Shown here piece after piece: positions 42,756-50,410 of a stretch of 64,000 nt of DNA (positions are counted from its first letter, which is position 1; each line of letters starts with the position of its first letter). The translations under genes and the position numbers were made by a program. The DNA is from Halosimplex pelagicum. Its GTDB lineage: Archaea; Halobacteriota; Halobacteria; Halobacteriales; Haloarculaceae. The notes under the pieces are model-generated. The model did not search any database, was not told where the DNA came from, and saw nothing but the letters and a program-made list of their open reading frames with translations. The stretch spans positions 4,092,001 to 4,156,000 of the forward strand of contig NZ_CP058909.1 in the NCBI RefSeq assembly GCF_013415905.1. The letters run 5' to 3'.

Positions 42756-42872
42756 CGCCTTTCTCCGCCCATTCGTTCGTCGAACCGCCGACCGTCGAGC
42801 GACCGTCTCGGACCGTCCGCGGTCGAGCGACTGCGGCGACGCGTCGCCGCCGGACGGGGGATCGAAAAGGTG

Positions 42873-42895
42873 GATTTATCAGCACAGGACTGATA
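42873..42895. promoter_or_regulatory. psmB promoter with overlapping dyad
   Basis: GATTTATC (42873-42880) is a TATA element 26-33 bases before the psmB ATG. It overlaps the left arm of the perfect inverted repeat TATCAG (42877-42882)/CTGATA (42890-42895) with a 7-base spacer. A regulator binding here would cover the promoter. The pattern is clear; the regulator is unknown. Confidence 0.5.
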
Positions 42896-42905
42896 CCCGA
42901 CTACC

Positions 42906-43637
42906 ATGCGCGACCCATTCGCAGACTCGGAGTTCTCGCAAAATCTGCAGCGCCAGAGCGCTGGGATCCCCGACCCCACCGAGCCCGAGATCGGCTCGTT
43001 CCCCGACGAGTCCCCGCAGGGCGACCAGAGCAAGGTCGCCGAGACCGGGACGACGACCATCGGCATCACCGCCGAGGACGGCGTCGTCGTCGCGACGGAC
43101 ATGCGCGCCTCGCTCGGCGGCCGGTTCGTCTCGAACAAGCGCGTCCAGAAGGTCGAGCAGATCCACCCGACGGCCGCGCTGACGCTCGTCGGGAGCGTCG
43201 GCGGCGCCCAGTCGTTCATCCGCTCGCTGCGCGCGGAGGTCGACCTCTACGAGGCCCGCAAGGGCGAGGACATGAGCATGACCGCGCTCTCGACGCTCGC
43301 CGGCAACTTCGCCCGCGGCGGCCCCTTCTTCGCCATCAACCCCATCCTCGGCGGCATCGACGACGAGGGCAGTCACGTCTACTCCATCGACCCCGCCGGC
43401 GGCGTCATGGAGGACGACTACACCGTCACCGGCTCCGGACTCACCGTCGCCTACGGTACCCTCGAGGACCGCTACGAGGACGGCATGGACATGGACGAGG
43501 CCCGCTCGGCCGCCGTCGCCGGCGTCCGCGCGGCCGCCGAGCGCGACACCGGCTCCGGCAACGGCGTCTACATCGCCGAGGTCACCGAGGACGGCGTCGA
43601 CATCGAGGACTACCCGGACTTCGACGGCGTCGAGTAA
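42906..43637 (+). CDS. psmB: Proteasome beta subunit
   Basis: 243 residues, the catalytic subunit of the archaeal 20S proteasome. A propeptide of 48 residues is followed by VAETG-TTTIGITAEDGVVVATD, so self-cleavage between G48 and T49 would expose the Thr nucleophile. Other family features are VATDMRASLGGRFVSNK (with the catalytic Asp), VQKVEQIHPT (the usual Lys region) and TVTGSGLTVAYG. It is a single-gene unit with its own promoter; the alpha subunit is not in the window. Confidence 0.95.
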   Translation: MRDPFADSEFSQNLQRQSAGIPDPTEPEIGSFPDESPQGDQSKVAETGTTTIGITAEDGVVVATDMRASLGGRFVSNKRVQKVEQIHPTAALTLVGSVGGAQSFIRSLRAEVDLYEARKGEDMSMTALSTLAGNFARGGPFFAINPILGGIDDEGSHVYSIDPAGGVMEDDYTVTGSGLTVAYGTLEDRYEDGMDMDEARSAAVAGVRAAAERDTGSGNGVYIAEVTEDGVDIEDYPDFDGVE

Positions 43638-43790
43638 CATCACTCCCTCTCTTCGCTTCTCGACGGCGAGCCGCGGCACTCGCGCTCGCGGCCCGCCGGC
43701 AATCACCGCGGTCGTCACGTCGGCGTATCCGCGCTCGGCTCCGCGACCGCGTGCCACTACGGTTAATGGGCGCCCTCCCGTGGGGTCGGT

Positions 43791-45143
43791 ATGGAACTCT
43801 TCGGGACCGCGGGCATCCGCGGTGACGTGCAGTCTCGGGTGACGCCAGCGCTGGCGCGGGCCGTCGGGCGCGCCGCCGGTGCGGACGGCGACTCGTTCGT
43901 CGTCGGCCGCGACGGGCGAACCACGGGCGAGGGGCTGGCGGCGGCCGTCGAGGCCGGGCTCCTCAGCGCCGGCGCCGACGTGACCAGGGTCGGGCAGGTG
44001 CCGACGCCGGCGCTGGCCTACGCCGCCCAGCGGAGCCGCGGCGTGATGGTCACGGCCAGCCACAACCCGCCGACGGACAACGGGCTCAAACTGTTCGCCG
44101 ACGGGGTGGAGTACGGCGACGACGCCGAGGCGCGGATCGAGCGCCGCGTCGCCGACGACCCCGACCCCGTCGCGTGGGACGAGTGGGGGTCGAGCGAGCG
44201 CGCCGACGTGCTCGGCGCGTACCGTGACGAAGTGGCCGAGTTCGCTCGCGAACACGGCGAACCACTGGACGGCCTCTCCGTCGCGGTCGACTGCGGCAAC
44301 GGGATGGCGAGCCTCGCGACGCCGCAGGTCCTCCGCGACCTGGGCGCCGACGTGACGGCGATCCACGCCAACGTCGACGGGCACTTCCCCGGCCGCGAGA
44401 GCAAACCCACGCCCGAGAGCCTCCGGGACCTGCGCTCGTACCTCGCGGAGGGCGACGCCGATCTGGGGATCGGCCACGACGGCGACGCCGACCGTATCGT
44501 CGTCGTCGACGCGAGCGGCGAGGTCGTCCACGAGGACACGATCGTCGCCGTCCTGGCCGAGCACTACACGGTCGAGAGCGACGCCGAGGACCCCGTCGTC
44601 GTCACGACGCCCAACGCCTCCGCACGCATCGACGAGCGGGTCCGCGCCGGCGGCGGTCGGGTCGAACGCGTGCGCCTGGGGGCGCTCCACGAGGGGATCG
44701 CCGCCGCCCGCGAGGCCGGCGACGAGGACACCGAGGTCGTCTTCGCCGCCGAACCGTGGAAACACGTCCACACCGCCTTCGGCGGCTGGATCGACGGCGT
44801 CGCGAGCGCGGCGGTGCTCGCCCGCCTCGTCGCCGGCCCCGGTCTCGCCGTGCTCCGCGACCCGGTGACCGAACGACCGTACCGGAAGGTCAGCGTCGAG
44901 TGTCCGGACGACGCCAAGGAGCGCGCGATGGCGCTGGTCGAACGGCGACTCCCCGCCGAGTTCCCCGAGGCGAGCGTCGATACCGAGTACGGCGTGCGCC
45001 TGGAACTCCCGGACGGCTCGTGGACGCTCGTCCGCCCGAGCGGGACCGAACCGTACGTCCGCGTCTACGCCGAGAGCGAGGACGTGACCGAGCTGGTCGA
45101 TGCGGTGACGACCGTCGTGCGCGACGCCGTCACCGACGCCTGA
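43791..45143 (+). CDS. Phosphohexomutase (GlmM/PMM family)
   Basis: 450 residues of the alpha-D-phosphohexomutase superfamily. It interconverts sugar 1- and 6-phosphates for nucleotide-sugar supply. Visible are the active-site S90 in VTASHNPPTDNGLK, the metal loop GHDGDADR, and the C-terminal phosphate-binding RPSGTEPYVRVYAES. The sugar-specificity loop reads AAEPWKHVH (319-327) rather than the GEQSG of bacterial GlmM or GEMSG of phosphomannomutase, so the sugar is uncertain. Phosphoglucosamine, phosphoglucose or phosphomannose are all possible. It may feed the surface-glycan enzymes. Confidence 0.88.
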   Translation: MELFGTAGIRGDVQSRVTPALARAVGRAAGADGDSFVVGRDGRTTGEGLAAAVEAGLLSAGADVTRVGQVPTPALAYAAQRSRGVMVTASHNPPTDNGLKLFADGVEYGDDAEARIERRVADDPDPVAWDEWGSSERADVLGAYRDEVAEFAREHGEPLDGLSVAVDCGNGMASLATPQVLRDLGADVTAIHANVDGHFPGRESKPTPESLRDLRSYLAEGDADLGIGHDGDADRIVVVDASGEVVHEDTIVAVLAEHYTVESDAEDPVVVTTPNASARIDERVRAGGGRVERVRLGALHEGIAAAREAGDEDTEVVFAAEPWKHVHTAFGGWIDGVASAAVLARLVAGPGLAVLRDPVTERPYRKVSVECPDDAKERAMALVERRLPAEFPEASVDTEYGVRLELPDGSWTLVRPSGTEPYVRVYAESEDVTELVDAVTTVVRDAVTDA

Positions 45144-45167
45144 CGGCGGGCCGCGCGGGAAGCGGAG

Positions 45168-45935
45168 TCAGCGCCGGGACAGCACCTCGTCCAGCGCCGC
45201 GGTCACGGCGTCGAGGTCGTCGATGTCCGCCCGGTCGAACGAGAGGTCGGCGTGGTACCACTTCGGCCGCGTCAGGGTGAGCGCGTCGTCGGTCAGTTCG
45301 TACCCGCCGACGGTGCCCCAGTCGTGGATCTGTCGGTCGACGCGCAGGCCGCTGCCGGCGACCGCGACTTCCCTCCCGTCGGAGTCGGCCAGCAGCGGGA
45401 CCCAGACGGAGATCATCGCCGGGAAGAGCCAGTACATCGACGGCGCTCTCTCACCGAGCGCGAACGAGACGACGGCGACGAGGGCGGCAACCCCTAGGAC
45501 GGCCCCGGCGGCGATCCGCGTCTGTCGGCGCGTCCCCGGCGGGTCGCGCGCCTCGAAGACGACCCGCTCGGTCAGACCGTCGATCCGCTCGCGGGTCCGC
45601 CAGTCGGCGGCGACGAGGACGGCCGCCGCCCAGGCGAGGACGGCCAGCGCGCCCGTCGCCCAGGGCGTGAACAGGAACGAAGGGATCGACGTAGCACCGG
45701 TCCAGGCCGGCCAGAGCCACCCCAGCGGGAGCGCGAACCCGGCGAGGACCCGCGGGAGCGTCAGCACCGCCTCGGGGCCGTCGAGCGTCGCGGTCGCCGC
45801 GAGCCCCAGCGCGCCGCCGAGAATCGCACCCGCAGCGAACGACGGCCACGTCGGCGCCGGGGCGAGTGTCGCCGCCGGTGCGACCAGGAGTGCGGCGTAG
45901 GCGGCCAGCGAGGCGCGGAGCCAGCGTCGCATCAC
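45168..45935 (-). CDS. Membrane protein with C-terminal soluble domain
   Basis: 255 residues with six hydrophobic helices over residues 5-185 and a final soluble part (about 190-255) containing DRQIHDWGTVGGYELTDDALTLTR and RADIDDLDAV. The soluble part looks like a small beta domain similar to PH-type modules, a tentative reading. Convergent with the phosphohexomutase gene (24-bp gap). No function known. Confidence 0.6.
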   Translation of the reverse strand: MMRRWLRASLAAYAALLVAPAATLAPAPTWPSFAAGAILGGALGLAATATLDGPEAVLTLPRVLAGFALPLGWLWPAWTGATSIPSFLFTPWATGALAVLAWAAAVLVAADWRTRERIDGLTERVVFEARDPPGTRRQTRIAAGAVLGVAALVAVVSFALGERAPSMYWLFPAMISVWVPLLADSDGREVAVAGSGLRVDRQIHDWGTVGGYELTDDALTLTRPKWYHADLSFDRADIDDLDAVTAALDEVLSRR

Positions 45936-46054
45936 TCGACACGTGTCGTTCCGTCCACAAGTCGATTGCGCTCGGGCGCCCGTGGGTCGTCCGGATGGGC
46001 TCGGAGCCGCTCCGGGGGCGACGGCTTAAGTGGTGTCCGCCGCTCGGTACGGCC

Positions 46055-46447
46055 ATGAGCGAACTACTGGACCGCGCTCGCGAGGCGCGCGCGAACGCGT
46101 ACGCGCCCTACTCGGAGTACGCGGTCGGCGCGGCGCTACGGACCGCCGATGGGACCGTCTACACGGGCTGCAACATCGAGAACGCAAACTACAGCAACAG
46201 CCTCCACGCCGAGGAGGTGGCGCTCGGGTCGGCCGTCCGCGACGGCCACCGCGAGTTCGAACGGCTCGCGGTCTCCTCGGCCGCCGAGGACGGCGTGACC
46301 CCCTGCGGGATGTGCCGCCAGTCGCTCGCGGAGTTCTGCGAGGAGTCGTTCGCCGTCGTCTGCGAGGGCTCCGACGGCTCCGTCGAGTACGAACTCGGCG
46401 AGCTACTGCCCGAAGCCATCTCCCGGGAGATGGTCGTCGATGAGTGA
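46055..46447 (+). CDS. cdd: Cytidine deaminase
   Basis: 130 residues, the short (tetrameric-length) cytidine deaminase. The zinc site is H51-A-E53 (SLHAEEVAL) with C84 and C87 in PCGMCRQ, and GCNIENANYSNS binds the nucleoside. Most enzymes of this length use Cys in place of H51; the His form is otherwise usual in the longer dimeric class. Promoter GGCTTAAGT about 27 bases before the ATG. Its end overlaps the next gene by 8 bases, so deamination of cytidine to uridine is coupled with uridine phosphorolysis. Confidence 0.93.
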   Translation: MSELLDRAREARANAYAPYSEYAVGAALRTADGTVYTGCNIENANYSNSLHAEEVALGSAVRDGHREFERLAVSSAAEDGVTPCGMCRQSLAEFCEESFAVVCEGSDGSVEYELGELLPEAISREMVVDE

Positions 46448-47300
46448 GGACAGCCCTGCAGGGGGCGACGACTCGGGAACCCCCGCCAGCGAGGACCCCA
46501 ACGACGACGAGCAGTACCACCTCGAAGTCTCGGCGGGCGACGTGGCCGACAGCGTCCTCCTGCCCGGCAACCCCGAGCGCGTCGAGAAGATCACCGACGG
46601 CTGGGACAGCCACGAGGTCGTCGCCGAACACCGCGAGTACCGCACCGCCACCGGTACCTACGACGACACCCCGATCTCCGTCACCTCGACGGGGATCGGG
46701 TCGCCCTCGGCCGCCATCGCCGTCGAGGAACTCGCCCGCGTCGGCGTCGACACGCTCCTCCGGGTGGGCTCCTGTGGCGCCATCCGCGAGGAAGCGGCCG
46801 TGGGCGACCTCGTCATCACCGCCGGTGCTGTCCGCCAGGAAGGCACTAGCGACGAGTACGTCCGCGAGGACTACCCCGCCAGCGCCGACGACCGCGTCGT
46901 GGGCGCGCTCGTCACCGCGGCCGAGCGGCTGGGCTACGACTACCACGTCGGGGTCACCGCCAGCACGGACAGTTTCTACGCCGGCCAGGGCCGCCCCGGG
47001 TTCGGCGGGTTCGAAGCGGCGGGCGCCGACGAACTCGTCGAGAACCTCCGGGAAGCGAACGTCCTCAACTTCGAGATGGAGGCGGCGGCGATCCTGACGC
47101 TCGCCAACCTCTACGGCCTGCGCGCCGGCGCGGTCTGCACCGTCTACGCCAACCGCGTCACCGGCGAGTTCCGCACCGAGGGCGAGCGCAAGGCTTCGAA
47201 GGTCGCGAGCGAGGCCGTCTCGATCCTCGCAGAGATGGACGCCGCCGCCGACGCGGCGGGCGTCGACCGCTGGCACCCCGGGCTCGGGCTGGGGGAGTGA
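46440..47300 (+). CDS. Nucleoside phosphorylase (uridine phosphorylase-like)
   Basis: 286 residues of the NP-I family. LLPGNPERVEKIT (phosphate site), TSTGIGSPSAAIAVEEL, LLRVGSCGAI and the ribose-binding NFEMEAAAILTLANLYG match uridine phosphorylase. The N-terminal about 25 residues are an acidic tail. Overlaps cdd by 8 bases, so both are made from one transcript. In haloarchaea uridine phosphorylase starts the route of nucleosides into the pentose-bisphosphate/RuBisCO pathway; a role in pyrimidine salvage is the safer statement. Confidence 0.9.
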   Translation: MSEDSPAGGDDSGTPASEDPNDDEQYHLEVSAGDVADSVLLPGNPERVEKITDGWDSHEVVAEHREYRTATGTYDDTPISVTSTGIGSPSAAIAVEELARVGVDTLLRVGSCGAIREEAAVGDLVITAGAVRQEGTSDEYVREDYPASADDRVVGALVTAAERLGYDYHVGVTASTDSFYAGQGRPGFGGFEAAGADELVENLREANVLNFEMEAAAILTLANLYGLRAGAVCTVYANRVTGEFRTEGERKASKVASEAVSILAEMDAAADAAGVDRWHPGLGLGE

Positions 47301-47305
47301 GACGG

Positions 47306-48676
47306 TCAGGCTTTGCCGGTCTGCAGTTCCTCGATCGCGCTGTCGAGCGCCCGGGCATCGCCCCCCTCTCGCGATTCCGCGAACTGCCGGAGCGGTGACT
47401 CGTACGGCGCAACCGCGTCCGGCGCATCACGTGCCACGTTGCGGATCGCGACCGCGAGATTCTTTCGGGCCGTCTGGTCGGACTCCCGTTCCAGCCGTTC
47501 GACCAGATCGGAGACGTGTGTCCGAAGGGCGTCGCCGTTCCGTTCGGAGAGGCGTCCGACGAGCTCCGTCGAGAGACTCTGGATCGCGTCGGAATCGTCC
47601 GCGAGCATCGCGACCGCCGCTTCCTTTATGGGGTTAGCGTCGGCGTGGGGAGTCACTTCGACCAGGTACCGTGTGAGGGCGATCGCGGTGAGAGGGTCCC
47701 ACTCGTCGACCACGCGTTCGCACACCGGCGATGCGTACTCCGCGAGTCGCTCCGGCTCGTCCGCGGCGGCGGCTCGCAGGAACTGTGCGGTCAGACGACG
47801 GATCTGTTGGTCGGTGTGGTCGAGGCAGTCGACCGCTCGGTCGAGTTCGTCTCCCGTCGGCGCTACACCGTACGTCGCGCACCGCTTCGCGCCTCGAAGT
47901 CGCACACGAGTTGCGGGGGTGCTGTCCCGGAAGGGCCGGTCGTCTCTCCAGGCGTCGACGAGGTCCCGTTCGAAGTACCAGATGGACGCGAGCCCTACGA
48001 GATAGTACGGCCACATCGAGATCGCGAACTCGGCGCCCGAAACCAACACGGCGAGGGCGGCGACCTGCAGTGTGAACCGTACACCCAGTATCACGCTCAC
48101 GGCGAACAGGAGGTCGGCACAGAGACGCGTCGCCATCAATCCGTTTCCCTCGGAGCAAACGACCTCTAGCAGTCGGATGCCGTCGGTTCGATCCGGCAGC
48201 GACCTGACGGCCACTGAACAACCGATCCACAGACCGACGAACATGACTGATCCTTCGACCGGCGGGAGGTTCAGGATCGACGAGCCGTAGGCCCCAGCGA
48301 CCGTGAAGACGCTCATTCCGGTGTCGATGGTGGGGAGCGGCAGTACTCGACGAAGCGACCGGAGCGTCGCGAGTGCGATAGTCAAGCCGGTGACCGTCGG
48401 TGCGACCGTCACCGCGAGCGCCCTCCACGGCCGGCCGTCGAAGGCTATCTGTACGTCCCCGTGAAACAGGCGACCGAACGAGACGTTCGCGCCCGGAAGT
48501 CCGAACCACGCGTACCGCTCCACGTCGAGACCGAACAGTGCGGCGGCGAGGCAATGCGACGAAACGTGAACGATGGTCCCCGGTAGAAACGCGAGGGAAA
48601 TCGCCATCGAGACCGCTCGCTTCGTCGGTTCGTAGATCCGGTTCAACAGCTTGATCACAACGTACTCGGCGTTCAT
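47306..48676 (-). CDS. Membrane protein with degenerate HExxH and HEAT-like repeats
   Basis: 456 residues. The N-terminal half (about 20-250) has six or seven membrane helices. The first includes FLPGTIVHVSSHCLAAALFG, close to the LPGTxxHELSH motif of haloarchaeal zinc-metalloprotease-like membrane proteins, but with HVSSH in place of HExxH, so the catalytic Glu is lost. The later NLPPVEGSV lies where such proteins carry the third metal ligand. The C-terminal half (about 285-450) is a series of helix pairs resembling HEAT repeats. The gene is lower in GC than its neighbours and rich in TAC/TAT, ATA and AGT, suggesting transfer. Function unknown; a scaffold built on a dead protease is possible. 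Confidence 0.6.
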   Translation of the reverse strand: MNAEYVVIKLLNRIYEPTKRAVSMAISLAFLPGTIVHVSSHCLAAALFGLDVERYAWFGLPGANVSFGRLFHGDVQIAFDGRPWRALAVTVAPTVTGLTIALATLRSLRRVLPLPTIDTGMSVFTVAGAYGSSILNLPPVEGSVMFVGLWIGCSVAVRSLPDRTDGIRLLEVVCSEGNGLMATRLCADLLFAVSVILGVRFTLQVAALAVLVSGAEFAISMWPYYLVGLASIWYFERDLVDAWRDDRPFRDSTPATRVRLRGAKRCATYGVAPTGDELDRAVDCLDHTDQQIRRLTAQFLRAAAADEPERLAEYASPVCERVVDEWDPLTAIALTRYLVEVTPHADANPIKEAAVAMLADDSDAIQSLSTELVGRLSERNGDALRTHVSDLVERLERESDQTARKNLAVAIRNVARDAPDAVAPYESPLRQFAESREGGDARALDSAIEELQTGKA

Positions 48677-48872
48677 TCGGGGCCTCCGGTGGGAGCACTC
48701 GATTACAGCAACCGGTCAGCCCGCTGCACCTATAAAACTACACATTTGAACGATTCTACACGTCGCTGCGGTAGAGACGGGGCGAACCGAATACCGCTCC
48801 CGGAGTCCGGTTCGGGTCCGCCCGGGAGACGGCTCGGGGCGACCATCGCCTTCGACGGCGAGTGTGCCGTAA

Positions 48873-50264
48873 TCACTCTCCGGCGTCTTCGCTCGTCGCC
48901 GAGCCGTGGGCCTCGGCGTCGGAGTCCCCGTCGGTCTCGTCGGTCTCCTCGCCGCTTTCGACCGCGCGCGCCGTCACCTCGTCGATCCGGGCGCCGTCGA
49001 CGGCCTCGACGGTGAACCGGTAGCCGTCGACGGTCGCCTCGTCGCCGACCTCCGGGGCGCGGCCGAGTCTGTCGAGGACGAGCCCGCCGACGGTGCCCAC
49101 GTCGTCGGTCTCGAACTCGGTGTCGAGGGCCTCCTCGACCTCGGTGAGGACGACGCCGCCGTCGATGGCGAAGGTTCCGTCGGGCCGCTCGTCGACCGTC
49201 GGTTCGCGGTCGGCCACGTCGAAGTCGTCGCGCAGGTCGCCGACGACCTGTTCGACCACGTCCTCGACGGTCGCGAGCCCCTCGAAGGAGCCCCACTCGT
49301 CGATGACGGCGGCCATCTGTCGCTGTTCGGTCTGGAACTCGGCGAGCAGGTCGTCGACCGCTCCGGTCTCGGGGATCAGCGGCATCTCGCGGGCCAGATC
49401 CGCCGCGGTCACGTCGTCGGTCATCGACTCCTCGGCCCGCAGTACGTCCTTCACGTCGACGAACCCGACCACCTGGTCGGGGTCCTCGGCGTCGAGTACC
49501 GGGTACCGAGTGTGACCGGCGTCGAGGACGGTCTCGCGCAGGTCGGCCAGCGTGGCGTCCGCGGGGACCGTCGTCACGTCCGGCCGCGGGACCATCACCT
49601 CCCTGACGGAGATGTCGTCGAGTTCGAACACGCGCTCGATCATCTCCACCTCCGACGCGTCGACGTGACCCTTCGTCCCCGACCGCGTAAGGACCGTCAG
49701 GATCTCCTCCTCGGAGAGGGTCTCTTCGGTCTCGGACGCGGGCGGGATGCCGATCAGTCGGGTGAAGTAGTTCGCCGTCCCGTTGAGGACGACCAGCCCC
49801 GGGACGAAGATGTAGTAGAAGAACTTCATCGGCGGGGAGACGAACAGGGCGATCTGCTCGGCCCGCGCGATGGCAATGGTCTTCGGCGCGAGTTCCCCGA
49901 AGACGACGTGCAGGAACGTGATGATCGAGAACCCGATCCCGACGGCGATGAGATGGACGGGAGCGTTGGGGAACGCGGTGCCCAGGACCGGGTCGATCAG
50001 CGCCGCGATGGCGGGTTCGCCGATCCAGCCCAGCGAGAGCGACGCGAGCGTGATCCCGAGTTGAGTCACCGCCAGGTAGTCGTCGAGGTTGTCGAGCGCG
50101 TTCCGGAGCAGTTCCGCGCCCGCTCGCCCCTCTGCGACCATCTGGTCGACCGCGCTCGACCGGACGCGGACGTAGGCGAACTCCGACGCGACGAAGAACC
50201 CGTTGAGCGCCACCAGGAACAGCGCGGCGAGGATCCGCCCCGTCGAGAACAACAGATCTACCAT
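48873..50264 (-). CDS. CNNM/CorC-type membrane protein with CBS domains
   Basis: 463 residues. A four-helix CNNM (DUF21) domain (about 5-180, with NGFFVASEFAYVRVR and HVVFGELAPKTIAI) is followed by two CBS domains (about 215-340, with VMVPRPDVTTVPADATL), then a CorC/HlyC domain, and an acidic tail. Related proteins handle magnesium or cobalt ions; despite the name hemolysin, toxicity is not expected. Read alone on the minus strand. Confidence 0.88.
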   Translation of the reverse strand: MVDLLFSTGRILAALFLVALNGFFVASEFAYVRVRSSAVDQMVAEGRAGAELLRNALDNLDDYLAVTQLGITLASLSLGWIGEPAIAALIDPVLGTAFPNAPVHLIAVGIGFSIITFLHVVFGELAPKTIAIARAEQIALFVSPPMKFFYYIFVPGLVVLNGTANYFTRLIGIPPASETEETLSEEEILTVLTRSGTKGHVDASEVEMIERVFELDDISVREVMVPRPDVTTVPADATLADLRETVLDAGHTRYPVLDAEDPDQVVGFVDVKDVLRAEESMTDDVTAADLAREMPLIPETGAVDDLLAEFQTEQRQMAAVIDEWGSFEGLATVEDVVEQVVGDLRDDFDVADREPTVDERPDGTFAIDGGVVLTEVEEALDTEFETDDVGTVGGLVLDRLGRAPEVGDEATVDGYRFTVEAVDGARIDEVTARAVESGEETDETDGDSDAEAHGSATSEDAGE

Positions 50265-50410
50265 CGCGGCCCCCGGACGGAGGCCGAAGGGATCGCCTCT
50301 CTCATGGCCGGTCTAGGAGCGGGAGCCGATTTAATCGTGGTGGCCGACCGCCACGAGACCCGCTCCGGCGCGCCCGTCCGAGCGGAGCGGTGGGCTCGGC
50401 GCTCGCCGCG

